Assembly: GCF_001425165.1 (NCBI RefSeq)
Contig: NZ_LMDU01000005.1
Span: 1 to 64,000, forward strand
DNA from: Pelomonas sp. Root405
GTDB lineage: Bacteria > Pseudomonadota > Gammaproteobacteria > Burkholderiales > Burkholderiaceae_C
Length of the DNA: 64,000 nucleotides
Direction: 5' to 3'
Shown: in pieces, positions 41,928 through 50,838 of the stretch
How the letters are laid out: each line of letters starts with the position of its first letter
Position numbering within the stretch: position 1 is the first letter of the stretch
The notes under the pieces: generated by a model
What the model was told of the DNA's origin: nothing
What the model saw: the letters and a program-made list of their open reading frames with translations, nothing else
The model's database searches: none
Program-made: the position numbers and the translations under genes

Positions 41928-42651
41928 GGGCGGCTCCCGGCAGGGCCAGTTGTGCCGCGGCCCTGCGGCGCCGCCAGGCCATCACGCCGGCCGCGCCCAG
42001 GCTGGCCGTGCCCAGCGTGATGGCCAGCACCAGCGGCACGCTGGCCTGGGTCGCGGTGGCGGGTGGCGCCACCGGCGTGGGCTCGGCGACGAAGGCCACC
42101 ACCGAGACGCTTTCGTAGGGCAGCCCCTCGACGCTGTTGACCACCAGCGCGCGCACCTTGGGCAGCAGGGCCTCGGCGTCGAAGCCGGGGCGGTGCTTGA
42201 TCATCACGGAGGCTGACGAGGGTTGCACCTTGTCGGACAGCGGATGGCGCTCGGGCACCACCAGCGTCACGCGCGCCTGCAGCACGCCGTCGATGCTGGT
42301 CAGCGTGTGCGACAGCTCCTGCGAGAGCGCGTGCATCAGGCGCGCGCGCTCTTCCACGGGGGTGGAGACGAAGCCCTCGCGCTTGAAGACCTTGCCCAGG
42401 CTGTCAAAGTCCTCGCGCGGCAGACCCTGGGCCTTGAGGATCTGCACGGCGCGGGCGAAGTCGTCCTCGCCGGTCGTCACCTCGAAGCCGTCCTCGCGCG
42501 CCTTCTTGTGCGCCGGCACGCCGGCCAGCCTCAGCGCCGACACCATGTCGTTGGCCTGGCGTTCGTCGAGCTTGGCGTACAGGGCCTGCTCGCCGCAGGC
42601 GGCGAGCAGGGTGAGGAGCGTCAGCGGAAGAAGGCTTCGGAGTGGCTTCAT
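41920..42651 (-). CDS. sctJ: T3SS inner-membrane ring lipoprotein SctJ
   Basis: The 243-residue protein has a lipoprotein signal peptide with Cys19 (LTLLAAC), the ring-building domain 1 (ALYAKLDERQANDMVSALRLAGVPA) and domain 2 (VSTPVEERARLMHALSQELSHTLTSIDGVLQARVTLVVPERHPLSD), then a C-terminal membrane anchor (VPLVLAITLGTASLGAAGVMAWRRRR). These match the YscJ/FliF-type family exactly. It forms the inner ring of the basal body with SctD. It overlaps sctI by four bases and sctK by eight. Confidence 0.95.
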   Translation of the reverse strand: MKPLRSLLPLTLLTLLAACGEQALYAKLDERQANDMVSALRLAGVPAHKKAREDGFEVTTGEDDFARAVQILKAQGLPREDFDSLGKVFKREGFVSTPVEERARLMHALSQELSHTLTSIDGVLQARVTLVVPERHPLSDKVQPSSASVMIKHRPGFDAEALLPKVRALVVNSVEGLPYESVSVVAFVAEPTPVAPPATATQASVPLVLAITLGTASLGAAGVMAWRRRRAAAQLALPGAAHD

Positions 42652-43043
42652 GACTGCTGGCGGAAGAGTTGCTGGAGACCTTCAGAGGTCCGGTTGGCGA
42701 TGTTCGAAGTCAGCTGGCAATGGAACATGAACTCCTGGCAGCGCACGGTCAGGTTGACCAGCTCGCCGGGGGTCAGGGCTTGTCCCGAGGCGGCAGCAGC
42801 ACGGGCGTCGCGGCCGAGGGACGCCGCTTCGGCATTGATGTGCTCCAGTGGCTGCACCAGGCGCTGCATGGCGGCCGCAGGCGGCTCGACCGCGCGCGCG
42901 TCCATGCGCTGCATGGCGCTGCTGAGCGCGCGCTCGAAGCCACCCGCATCGGCAGGGCCGAGCTGCCCGAGCGCCGACAGCGACGCGCCCGCACCGAGCT
43001 GGACCTCGGGCACCGCGGTGGCGATGGCGAGGCCGGATGTCAC
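42648..43043 (-). CDS. sctI: T3SS inner rod protein SctI
   Basis: The GTG start at 43043 overlaps the stop of the needle-type gene (GTGA). The 131-residue protein is mostly helix, with the C-terminal signature of the inner rod: GELVNLTVRCQEFMFHCQLTSNIANRTSEGLQQLFRQQ. The early part (FERALSSAMQRM) is amphipathic. The rod links SctR to the needle. The start choice matches GTG-overlap coupling and avoids a much longer frame with no protein features. Confidence 0.82.
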   Translation of the reverse strand: MTSGLAIATAVPEVQLGAGASLSALGQLGPADAGGFERALSSAMQRMDARAVEPPAAAMQRLVQPLEHINAEAASLGRDARAAAASGQALTPGELVNLTVRCQEFMFHCQLTSNIANRTSEGLQQLFRQQS

Positions 43044-43336
43044 TGCTTGCGCGCCATGGTTTCGAGGGCGGAACCCACCGTCGCGATGGCGGTGTGCGAG
43101 CTGTTCGCCAGGAAGCTCATCTTCAGCGACATGGCGGTCAGCTCGGTCACGTCCGCGGGCTTGTCGGCGCCCTGGCCCATGCCGGCAGACTTGGCTTCGA
43201 TGTCGGCGGCCTGCTTGTCCAATGCCTGGCCCCAGGCGTCGGCCATGGCTTCGAACCAGGAGCCACCGCTGGTCTTGCCGGTGCTGGAACCGGTGACGGG
43301 TGCGGCGGCGAGAGAGCTGAGAAGTGAGTTGGACAT
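43040..43336 (-). CDS. sctF: T3SS needle-type protein SctF
   Basis: The 98-residue protein has a Ser/Gly-rich start (MSNSLLSSLAAAPVTG), then GGSWFEAMADAWGQALDKQAADIEAKSAG and VTELTAMSLKMSFLANSSHTAIATVGSALETMARKQ. It fits the two-helix plan of needle subunits in size and charge. Its position between sctD and sctI agrees. AGGAG lies well before the ATG. Its last 30 residues resemble the tail of the glycine-rich protein at 52347-53030. Needle proteins are poorly conserved, so this is mainly position and build. Confidence 0.68.
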   Translation of the reverse strand: MSNSLLSSLAAAPVTGSSTGKTSGGSWFEAMADAWGQALDKQAADIEAKSAGMGQGADKPADVTELTAMSLKMSFLANSSHTAIATVGSALETMARKQ

Positions 43337-43396
43337 GGAAGCTCCTGATGGGAGTGGCAGGGGAAGGGTGGGTGAACGACGGAAATCGGCGCGTGT

Positions 43397-44401
43397 TCAG
43401 AGCGTCAACTGGGTGCGCTGGCCGTCGCGCTCGACGGTCACGCTGCGTTCGGCGATCTGCACGACGCGGTGGCCGCTGGGCAGCAGGGCGCCGCTGAAGT
43501 AGCGGGCGCCATCGGCGGTGACGAAGTAGGGGCTGTCGGTGTTGTCGACCACGGCGACCAGGCGCTTGGCCGGGTCCTCGGCGGGCGGTGCCGGTGTGGC
43601 GGTGGCCACGACGGGCGGCTGGTTGTCGACACGCAGCTTGGGCAGCCGGGCGACATCGCGCCGGGCCGCATCGGCGGCGGCCTGTACCTTGGCAGCGTCG
43701 CGCTCCTGGGTGCGCAGCACCAGCTCGCCGTCGGGCGACCAGGCGGCCTGAGCCCTGACGCCGTGCAGGCGGAACACGTCCATCACGCCGGCCAGCTGCT
43801 CGGCCGGGCTGGCAGCGGTGGCGGGTGCGGCCGGGGACGCTGGCATGACCTTGGCGACCACCTGGCCGGCCTCTCGCAGCGTGCCGCCCTGCCAGGCCAG
43901 CATGACGCCGCCTGTCACCATGACCAGGCCGAGCGCCGTCAGCACGCCCTCGATGAACGGGCGCGGTTGGGCGGCGGGCGCGGGCGTGCGCTGTGGGGCC
44001 TGGCTGCCGGCGAGCAGCTCGGGGCCATCGTGCAAGACCGGCTCGGGCCAGTGCGCCTGGTCGGCCGGGCCATACGCCACGCGGGTGTCGCCCAGTTCCA
44101 GCGGCTGGCCGGGCGCCCAGGCGTGCACGGTGATGCCCGGCTCCAGCGCGCGCTCGGCCAGCACGGCGTGGCCGGAGATCAGCTGCAGGCCGACCCGGTC
44201 GGGGCCCGTCGGTGTCAGGCGTGCATGGAAGTCGAGCTGGCTGGACAGCAGGATGTCCGCGAACTGCGTGTCGCCCTGGTTGCCGGCGTTCTGGCTGCAG
44301 ATCAGCAGGTCCTGTTGCGGCTCCAGGCGGGCGCGCGCACCGGCCTGGCGGCCGGCCAGCACGCGCAGTTCGAGCAAGGGCTTCATCAGCATGGCGATCA
44401 C
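43397..44401 (-). CDS. sctD: T3SS outer inner-membrane ring protein SctD
   Basis: The 334-residue protein has an N-terminal FHA-like cytosolic domain (LELRVLAGRQAGARARLEPQQDLLICSQ), one membrane span (FIEGVLTALGLVMVTGGVMLAW) and a periplasmic part of ring-building-type repeats (GVMDVFRLHGVRAQAAWSPDGELVL and the last block ending GHRVVQIAERSVTVERDGQRTQL). SctD joins SctJ in the inner rings and touches SctC. The start overlaps the sctC stop (ATGA). Low conservation means the call is from layout and order. Confidence 0.8.
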   Translation of the reverse strand: MIAMLMKPLLELRVLAGRQAGARARLEPQQDLLICSQNAGNQGDTQFADILLSSQLDFHARLTPTGPDRVGLQLISGHAVLAERALEPGITVHAWAPGQPLELGDTRVAYGPADQAHWPEPVLHDGPELLAGSQAPQRTPAPAAQPRPFIEGVLTALGLVMVTGGVMLAWQGGTLREAGQVVAKVMPASPAAPATAASPAEQLAGVMDVFRLHGVRAQAAWSPDGELVLRTQERDAAKVQAAADAARRDVARLPKLRVDNQPPVVATATPAPPAEDPAKRLVAVVDNTDSPYFVTADGARYFSGALLPSGHRVVQIAERSVTVERDGQRTQLTL

Positions 44402-46278
44402 TCCTGGGGTGCGGTGCTTTCGCTGGCCACGGCCTGGGTCGTCGTTGTCGTCGTCGACTCGACGGACGCTGCGGGCGCAACCGGCGCGGTCGACGCGTTG
44501 GGCGCCGCCGGGTTGGGCAGCGGCTGGCGGGCCTTCTCCATCACGTCGGCGGTCGCCTTGCTGCTGGCCAGGCGCGGCGTGATGAGGAACATGCGCTCGA
44601 TGCGCTGGCCACCCTTGCGCTGGGTCTTGAAGAGGTTGCCCAGCACGGGGATGTCGCCCAGCACGGGCACCTTGTCGACGCCGGCGTTGGAGCTGTCGCG
44701 CACCATGCCGCCGATCAGCAGGCTCTCGCCCTCAGAGATCAGCGCCTGGGTGTTGATGCCCGACCGTTCGACGATGGGCAGGTTGTCCACGCTCTGGCCG
44801 GTCAGGCCGCCGTCCTCGATCTGCACCAGCAGCTTGATGCGCGGGGTGTCGTCGCCGTCCCTGAATACATGCGGCGTGACGCGCAGCCGCGTGCCGGCCG
44901 TGACGTTGAAGAGGTCCACCTCGTCACGCCCGGCCACGCGCACGTAGTAGGTCGAGCTGTTGTCGAACACCGCCTCGACGTTGGACAGCGTGACCACCTG
45001 CGGGCTGCTGACCACCTTGGCCGCGCCGTCGCTCTGCAGCGCCGTGATGCGGGCGACGAACGGGTAGCGGTCGCCGATGACGGCGGAGATGACACCGCCC
45101 TCGGCGCTGGGTGTCGGGTCCACGCGGCCGTTGAGGCGGTTGTCGCTGGCCGTGCCGTTGCCGAACATCAGGCTGGACAGGCCGCGGTTGTAGCGCCAGT
45201 TGATGCCCAGCTCGCGCATGCGGTCGGTGTTGATGTCGATGATGGTGGCCTCGATCTCCAGCGACTGCGGCTCGACGTCGAGCGACTTGATCAGCGCCGC
45301 GTAACGCTCCAGCCGCTCGGGCAGGTCGCGCACGATGACGGCGTTCAGCCGGGGGTCGGCCTCGATGCGCGGTGCGAAGTCGGGCGGTGGCGGTGGCGGC
45401 TCCGCGGAGGTCGCCGCGGGCATCGCATAGCCGGCATCGCTGAGGGCGGCCACCAGCGTGTCGGCGCCGCGCACGCTGGGTGCGGCCTCGTCGACCAGGC
45501 CGAGTGTGGTGGTGTTGCCGCCGCCGGCACGCAGCGAACCGCCGCGCATGCGCTGGCTGCCCTGGGCGCGCGCCGGGTCGCTGGCGACCTGGGTGCGCGG
45601 TTTGGCCGGCTGGCCGGTTAGCGAGCGCAGGATGCTGGCCACGCCGGGCAGCGTGGTCTGCTGGCCGCCGAAGCTCATCGGCACGTCCTGCGCCCAGGCA
45701 TAGCGCAGGTAGAAGATGCGGTAGTCAGGCAGGGGCTGCTGCTGGGGCTGGGGCATCCAGCTGTTGACGGCCGCCGCTGCCGTTGTGGGCCGGACCTGGC
45801 GCACCAGCTCGTCGATCTGCTGCACGAAGCGACGCGCGCCCACGGCCAGCAAGGCACCGTCGCCGCCGAACTTGAGCGTGTTGCGCGCATCCGGCAGCTG
45901 CAACGCCTGGGCGGCGCGCTGCACCTGGGCGGCGGTGGCGGGGCTGAGCAGATAACTGCGTGTCTGCGTGTCACCCGCCGTGGCGATGTAGAGCACGCCG
46001 CCGTCGTAGTAGCTCAGCAGGTTGTAGGCGCGGCTCAGGTCGCGCAGGAGCTTGGTGGGCGTGCCCTCGAAGCGGCCGTTGACCTGGCCCTGCACGCCGC
46101 TGACGACGACCGGGATGTCGGTGCCCGAAAACAGGCCTTGCAGGAACTGCTCGATCGGCTGGTCGCGGGCCTCCAGCTTGACGGGGCGCAGGCCTTCCGG
46201 CAGCGGTGCAGCCGACAGGGGCAGAGCTTGGGCCAGCAGCAGCGCGCTGGCGGCTGCGAAACGGAGTGTGGATGTCAT
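44398..46278 (-). CDS. sctC: T3SS outer-membrane secretin SctC
   Basis: The 626-residue protein has a signal peptide (MTSTLRFAAASALLLAQALPLSA), N0 (VKLEARDQPIEQFLQGLF), N1 and N3 domains, and the C-terminal secretin domain. Visible signatures are EPQSLEIEATIIDIN, ALQSDGAAKVVSSPQVVTLSN, GTRLRVTPHV and VDKVPVLGDIPVLGNLFKTQRK. A Ser/Thr/Ala-rich tail ends it. It forms the outer-membrane channel. I chose ATG 46278, overlapping the sctV stop; the longer frame upstream is unlikely. Confidence 0.95.
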   Translation of the reverse strand: MTSTLRFAAASALLLAQALPLSAAPLPEGLRPVKLEARDQPIEQFLQGLFSGTDIPVVVSGVQGQVNGRFEGTPTKLLRDLSRAYNLLSYYDGGVLYIATAGDTQTRSYLLSPATAAQVQRAAQALQLPDARNTLKFGGDGALLAVGARRFVQQIDELVRQVRPTTAAAAVNSWMPQPQQQPLPDYRIFYLRYAWAQDVPMSFGGQQTTLPGVASILRSLTGQPAKPRTQVASDPARAQGSQRMRGGSLRAGGGNTTTLGLVDEAAPSVRGADTLVAALSDAGYAMPAATSAEPPPPPPDFAPRIEADPRLNAVIVRDLPERLERYAALIKSLDVEPQSLEIEATIIDINTDRMRELGINWRYNRGLSSLMFGNGTASDNRLNGRVDPTPSAEGGVISAVIGDRYPFVARITALQSDGAAKVVSSPQVVTLSNVEAVFDNSSTYYVRVAGRDEVDLFNVTAGTRLRVTPHVFRDGDDTPRIKLLVQIEDGGLTGQSVDNLPIVERSGINTQALISEGESLLIGGMVRDSSNAGVDKVPVLGDIPVLGNLFKTQRKGGQRIERMFLITPRLASSKATADVMEKARQPLPNPAAPNASTAPVAPAASVESTTTTTTQAVASESTAPQE

Positions 46279-48257
46279 GCGGCGAGAAGCGCGGTCTGGG
46301 GGGAGGCCTGCGGTAGCGCTTGGGGGCAGGGCAAATGGTGCAGCGGCGTGAGCCTCAGCGTGGGCAGCAATTCGTGGAAGGACAGCACGGGGGTGTCGAA
46401 GCACTCGGCCTCGACGAGCTTGCGCAGGTGCCAGCGCAGGTCGATGGCACAGACGATGGCCTGCGGTCGCAGCGCGACGATCTGGGTCTGCACTTCTGCG
46501 GAGAACTGGCGCGCCACATCGGGCGAGATGGCGAGCTGGGTGACGCCGCCGCTGACGTGCAGGTTCTGCCGCATCAGGGCTTCCAGCTCGGGCGACAGCA
46601 GCAGGGCCTGCAGCTCGCCGCTCGGGCAGACGCGGTGGTGGGTCTGGCGGCGCAGGGCGATGCGGGTCATTTCCGTCAGCGCCTGCACGTCCTTCTCGCG
46701 CTGCGCGGCCTCGGCCAGCGCTTCGAGGATGTCGCGCAGGTTGCGGATCGAGACCTCCTCGGAGGCGAGGCGGCGCAGCACCTCGGTGACCTTCTGCACC
46801 GGCAGCGCACGCAGCACCTCCTTGACCACGTCGGCGAGGTCGGCCTGGGCGCGGGTCAGCAGCTCGCTGGTTTCCTGGATGCCGATGAACAGCGCCGCGT
46901 TGCGGCGCAAGGCCTGGCGCACGTGCTCGGCGAGCAGCTGTGGGTCGTCGGCCTGCGTGCCCTCTGCCAGCGGCACCTCGTGGGCCAGCAGCCGCCAGCC
47001 TTCGCGATTGACGCGGCCGTGCAGCGCCACGCGCGGCAAGGGCAGGCCGCGGTCGAGCTGCAGATCGTCGAGCATGGTTTCAACGGCGCGCGTCACGGCC
47101 AGGCCGCCGTCAGCGAGCAGCTTTTGCGGCAGCTCCAGCAGCAGCGGCACCGACGGCCGCACGCGCGGCTGGGCGATGCGAACGACGGCCGATTCGGCCT
47201 GCGCACGCTTGCTGCGCAGGTTGGGCATGCGCTCGGTCAGCCAGTCACGGCTCTGGGGCATCAGCATCAGGCCTGCGGCTGCGAAAACCAGCGCGAGCGC
47301 GCCGAAGACCAGCGGCGGGAAGCCCGGCACGGTAGCCAGCAGCACGCAGATGCCGGCCGCCATCAGGTGCACGCGCGGCTTGGCGCCGAGCTGCTTGCGG
47401 ATGGCGTCGCCCAGGTGGCGGTCGTTCTCGTCATCGTTGGTGCGCGTCACCAGCAGGCCGGCCGCCATCGCGCCCAGCAGCGCCGGGATCTGCGCCACCA
47501 TGCCCTCGCCGATGGTGAGGATGGAATAGCGGTGCACCGCGTCGCCCATGCTCATGTCCTGCTGCAGCACGCCGATGGCCAGGCCGCCGAGCAGGTTGAT
47601 GAGAATGATGACGATGCCGGCAATGGCGTCGCCCTTGACGAACTTCATCGCGCCGTCGAGGCTGCCGTGCAGCTTGCTTTCAAGCTCCAGCGTGCGGCGG
47701 CGGCGCTTGGCCTCGTCCTTGTCGATCAGGCCGGAGCGCAGATCGGAGTCGATGGACAGCTGCTTGCCCGGCATCGCGTCCAGCGAGAAGCGCGCCGCCA
47801 CCTCGGCCACGCGCTCGGCGCCCTTGGCGATGACGATGAACTGCACCACGGTGATGATGAGGAACACCACCAGGCCCACCACCAGGTTGCCGCCCGCGAC
47901 CATCTTGCCGAAGGTCGCAATGATGTGACCGCCGTCCGCATGCAGCAGGATCATCCGCGTGGTGGCGATGGAAAGCGCCAGGCGGAACAGCGTCGTCATC
48001 AGCAGCACGCTGGGAAAGACCGAGAACTCCAGCGGCCCGCTGACGTAGACGGCGATCAGGATCAGCACCAGGCCCGATGCGATGTTGACGGCCACCAGCA
48101 GGTCGATCAGCCACAGCGGCAGCGGCAGCACCATCAGCGCGACGATGGCGACGATGCCCGCGACCAGGAAGAGATCGCTGAAGCGCGCGATCAGCCCTTC
48201 GCGCGGCTGGTCGCTCGCCGCGAAGTAGCCTGACAGGCCATCAGGACGCGAGTTCAT
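46275..48257 (-). CDS. sctV: T3SS export apparatus protein SctV
   Basis: The 660-residue protein has about eight N-terminal spans and the FHIPEP-type signatures: SGPLEFSVFPSVLLMTTLFRLALSIATTRMILL, RVAEVAARFSLDAMPGKQLSIDSDLRSGLIDKDEAKRRRRTLELESKLHGSLDGAMKFVKGDAIAGI. A large cytosolic domain follows that forms the nonameric ring receiving substrates. Its ATG overlaps the transglycosylase stop (ATGA), and its stop overlaps sctC. Length is normal for the family. Confidence 0.96.
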   Translation of the reverse strand: MNSRPDGLSGYFAASDQPREGLIARFSDLFLVAGIVAIVALMVLPLPLWLIDLLVAVNIASGLVLILIAVYVSGPLEFSVFPSVLLMTTLFRLALSIATTRMILLHADGGHIIATFGKMVAGGNLVVGLVVFLIITVVQFIVIAKGAERVAEVAARFSLDAMPGKQLSIDSDLRSGLIDKDEAKRRRRTLELESKLHGSLDGAMKFVKGDAIAGIVIILINLLGGLAIGVLQQDMSMGDAVHRYSILTIGEGMVAQIPALLGAMAAGLLVTRTNDDENDRHLGDAIRKQLGAKPRVHLMAAGICVLLATVPGFPPLVFGALALVFAAAGLMLMPQSRDWLTERMPNLRSKRAQAESAVVRIAQPRVRPSVPLLLELPQKLLADGGLAVTRAVETMLDDLQLDRGLPLPRVALHGRVNREGWRLLAHEVPLAEGTQADDPQLLAEHVRQALRRNAALFIGIQETSELLTRAQADLADVVKEVLRALPVQKVTEVLRRLASEEVSIRNLRDILEALAEAAQREKDVQALTEMTRIALRRQTHHRVCPSGELQALLLSPELEALMRQNLHVSGGVTQLAISPDVARQFSAEVQTQIVALRPQAIVCAIDLRWHLRKLVEAECFDTPVLSFHELLPTLRLTPLHHLPCPQALPQASPQTALLAA

Positions 48258-49006
48258 GCGCGGTCCCCGAACCAGCGCCGCAGCTCGGCATACACGGCCA
48301 TCACATTGCGGACATACGCCTGCGTTTCGGCAAAGGGCGGCACGCGCCGGCCATGGCGTTCGACGGCGCCCTCGCCGGCGTTGTAGGCGGCCAGCACCAG
48401 CACCAGGTCATTGCCGAAGCGGGCCTGCAGGCGCTTGAGGTACTTGGCCGAGGCCTCCAGATTGGCCTGCGGCGTCAGCAGGTCGCGCGCATCCGCCACG
48501 CCCAGGCCGCGGCCGGTTGCTGGCATGACCTGCATGAGCCCGCGCGCACCGGCATGTGAAATCGCCTGCGCCTGGTGGCGCGATTCGATGTGGGCCACCG
48601 CATGCAGCAGCAGGGGGTCGATGTCGTGCCGCACGGCGACGTCGGCCATCAGCGGCGCCAGGGCGCGGATGCGCGCCTGACCCGCGGCGTCGCGGTGGAC
48701 CGGTGCCGGCTTCGGCGTAGGTGGGGTCACGGCTGCGCGCTGAAGCACCGGCGCTGGCGCTGGTGCCTCGGCACGCACCGTCGCCGTTTCCGCCTGTGCA
48801 ACGACCAGCGGCACCGCGCTCCTGACGACGGTGGCCATGCACAGCCGCTCGGACAGTGCAAAGCCGCCGGTGCCGACCACGGGGGCTGCGTCGAGCAGCG
48901 CTTCGGCTTGCTGCGGTTGGCAGCCCGCCACGGCCTGCGCGCTCGCAAGGCTTGCGCCTAACGCAGCGGTTGCCATGACATGACTGAGCCGTTGTAGTCC
49001 GAGCAC
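48254..49006 (-). CDS. T3SS-associated lytic transglycosylase
   Basis: The 250-residue protein has a signal peptide, a Pro/Ala linker, and an SLT domain at about 125-245. Catalytic Glu141 lies in HIESRHQAQAISHAGARGLMQVMPATGRGLG, and LKRLQARFGNDLVLVLAAYNAGEGAVERHG shows the second and third SLT motifs. It opens the peptidoglycan for the secretion apparatus. It starts at GTG 49006 behind GGGAAGACCA and is the first gene of the coupled minus-strand operon. ATG 48976 is a weaker alternative. Confidence 0.9.
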   Translation of the reverse strand: MLGLQRLSHVMATAALGASLASAQAVAGCQPQQAEALLDAAPVVGTGGFALSERLCMATVVRSAVPLVVAQAETATVRAEAPAPAPVLQRAAVTPPTPKPAPVHRDAAGQARIRALAPLMADVAVRHDIDPLLLHAVAHIESRHQAQAISHAGARGLMQVMPATGRGLGVADARDLLTPQANLEASAKYLKRLQARFGNDLVLVLAAYNAGEGAVERHGRRVPPFAETQAYVRNVMAVYAELRRWFGDRA

Positions 49007-49323
49007 TGGTCTTCCCTGTTCCGTGAACGGGCCGGACTATGGAGGCAAGGCCTGGCCCCTTGTTGACTCTTGAAAGCAGACGTAACTGACTAACCCGTAG
49101 ACATCGCACCCTTTGTATGCAGACCAGGCCCCCCCACGTTTACGCGTGGAAACATCTGGTGCATCGCTGCAATCCGAAGACCGGGCATCGTTCGGTCCCG
49201 CCGCTGCAACACCCATGCGAATGGCATGGAGAAGCGCCCCCTAGAAGTAGGTCTGGGCAAAGCGATGTAAACAAGTTTTCACAATCAACTTTTGCACCCC
49301 CTAGAAATAGGTGTTAGGGAGCC
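49007..49323. promoter_or_regulatory. Divergent T3SS intergenic region with two copies of a 19-bp motif
   Basis: The region between the transglycosylase and sctU contains GCGCCCCCTAGAAGTAGGT (49234-49252) and GCACCCCCTAGAAATAGGT (49294-49312), 17 of 19 identical and exactly 60 bp apart. Each holds a CCTA/TAGG half-site palindrome around GAAA or GAAG. The second copy ends 12 bases before the sctU ATG, next to its ribosome site (TTAGGGAG). They may be operators bound by the FixJ-like regulator in the operon. No clear -10/-35 pair was found. Confidence 0.6.
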
Positions 49324-50532
49324 ATGGCCGACGACAGCGGCGACAAAACCGAACAGCCGACACACAAGCGCCTGCAGGACGCCCGCAAGAAGGGCGACAT
49401 CGCCAAGGGACGGGAGCTGACCAGCACGGCCACGCTGCTGGTGTGGCTGGTCACCGGGGCGTTATGCGTGGGTCTGGCCGGCGAGCGCGCGGCGGCGCTG
49501 TGCGAGGCGATGTTCGTGCGCATCGCGGCCGGCTGGCGCGCCGAAGGCTTTGGTCATGTGGCCGCGCTGCTAGGTTGGCAGAGCCTGGAGCTGGCCGTGC
49601 TGCTCGTGGGCCTGCTGATGATCCCGGTGGCGGTGCTGGGCACGCTGGTCGAGTACCTGCAGGCCGGCCCGGTGCTGGCCTTCGAGAAGGTGGCCCCCAA
49701 GCTCGAACACCTGAACCCGGCCGCGGGCATCAAGCGCATGTTCTCGCTCGACAACCTCGTCGAGCTGTTCAAGGGCATCCTGAAGACGACGCTGTTGGTG
49801 GGCATCGGCTGGGCCGTGGCGCTGGTGCTGCTGCCTGACGCGATGCGGCTGGCGATGGCGCCCGACCGACCGGCCCAGCACCTGGGCGGGCTGATCTGGG
49901 AGGCCACCGTCAAGACCCTGGCGTGGACGGTGGGCGTCTTTGCCGGCGTGGCCATGCTCGACACCTTCTGGACCCGCCACCGCTACACCAAGAAGCTGCG
50001 CATGAGCATGCGCGACATCAAGCAGGAGATGAAGGACAGCGAGGGCGACCCGCACCTCAAGCAGCAGCGCAGGCAGGCCCACGCGGAGTGGAGCCAGCGC
50101 AACCAGGCAGCGGCCGCGCGCGGCGCCAACGCGCTGGTCGTCAACCCGACCCATGTGGCCATCGCCATCGACTTTGAGCCCGGCCGTTGCCCCGTGCCCA
50201 CCGTCAGCGCCAAGGGCGAGGACCATGTCGCCCGAGCGATGCGCGAGGCCGCCGAGGATGCCGGCGTGCCCATCGTGCGCAATGTGCCGCTGGCGCGCGA
50301 GCTGCTCGCGCGCTGCGAGGCCGGCGAGGTCATCCCGCCCGACCTTTTCGACGTGCTGGCCGAGGTCATCGTCTGGGCCGACGGCGTGCGCGACCAGCTC
50401 AAGTGGGAGGCCGCCCGCGCCGACCCGCACCGGCGCGATGAAGTGCCGCCCGAGCCGCCGCGCAGCCGCCCCGCGCCGGGTGAAGACCTGACCCGACACC
50501 CCGACCTGGACCCCCGGGCCGTGCCCGCCTGA
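49324..50532 (+). CDS. sctU: T3SS export switch protein SctU
   Basis: The 402-residue protein has the FlhB/SctU start (MADDSGDKTEQPTHKRLQDARKKGDIAKGREL), four spans, then the cytosolic domain with autocleavage site N274-P275-T276-H277 (ALVVNPTHVAIAIDFEPGRC). Cleavage there changes substrate class. The tail is Pro/Arg-rich and acidic after 360, longer than most. It is the first gene of the plus-strand unit, with AGGGAG before its ATG. The divergent placement from the sctV unit is unusual but not unique. Confidence 0.95.
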   Translation: MADDSGDKTEQPTHKRLQDARKKGDIAKGRELTSTATLLVWLVTGALCVGLAGERAAALCEAMFVRIAAGWRAEGFGHVAALLGWQSLELAVLLVGLLMIPVAVLGTLVEYLQAGPVLAFEKVAPKLEHLNPAAGIKRMFSLDNLVELFKGILKTTLLVGIGWAVALVLLPDAMRLAMAPDRPAQHLGGLIWEATVKTLAWTVGVFAGVAMLDTFWTRHRYTKKLRMSMRDIKQEMKDSEGDPHLKQQRRQAHAEWSQRNQAAAARGANALVVNPTHVAIAIDFEPGRCPVPTVSAKGEDHVARAMREAAEDAGVPIVRNVPLARELLARCEAGEVIPPDLFDVLAEVIVWADGVRDQLKWEAARADPHRRDEVPPEPPRSRPAPGEDLTRHPDLDPRAVPA

Positions 50533-50544
50533 CGCCGACGACTC

Positions 50545-50838
50545 ATGCAAGACCTGATGCTCAACATCGCCAGCACCGTTGTCGCGCTGGCCTTCGTGCT
50601 ACTGCTGGCCTGGTTGCTGATCCGCGGTTGGCGGCGCCTGCAGGATTTCGGCAGCCCCAAGGCGGAGCCCGGCGACGCGTTGCGCTTCGTGCGCGCGCTG
50701 CCAGTTGGAACTCGCGAGCGAGTCGTGCTGCTCGACCATGCCGGCGAGCGCTGGATGCTGGGCGTGACGGCCGGCGGCATCAGCCTGCTGGCACGCTGGC
50801 CTCAGCCGGGCCGACCCGAACCGGGCGCCGACGCATGA
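50545..50838 (+). CDS. FliO-like T3SS accessory protein
   Basis: The 97-residue protein has an N-terminal membrane span (LNIASTVVALAFVLLLAWLLIRG) and a short cytosolic SpoA-like strand region (LRFVRALPVGTRERVVLLDHAGERWMLGVTAGGISLLARW). FliO proteins share the RERVVLVxxxGxxxLLGVT pattern. FliO helps build the flagellar FliPQR gate and is usually absent from non-flagellar T3SS. It begins 12 bases after sctU and overlaps the acetyltransferase by four bases. A role in assembling SctRST is inferred. Confidence 0.7.
   Translation: MQDLMLNIASTVVALAFVLLLAWLLIRGWRRLQDFGSPKAEPGDALRFVRALPVGTRERVVLLDHAGERWMLGVTAGGISLLARWPQPGRPEPGADA

Noticed and set aside
42648-44480. A 610-codon frame over sctI, sctF and sctD
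   Set aside because: Only its last 131 codons look like protein (SctI); the rest is a shadow of sctF and sctD.
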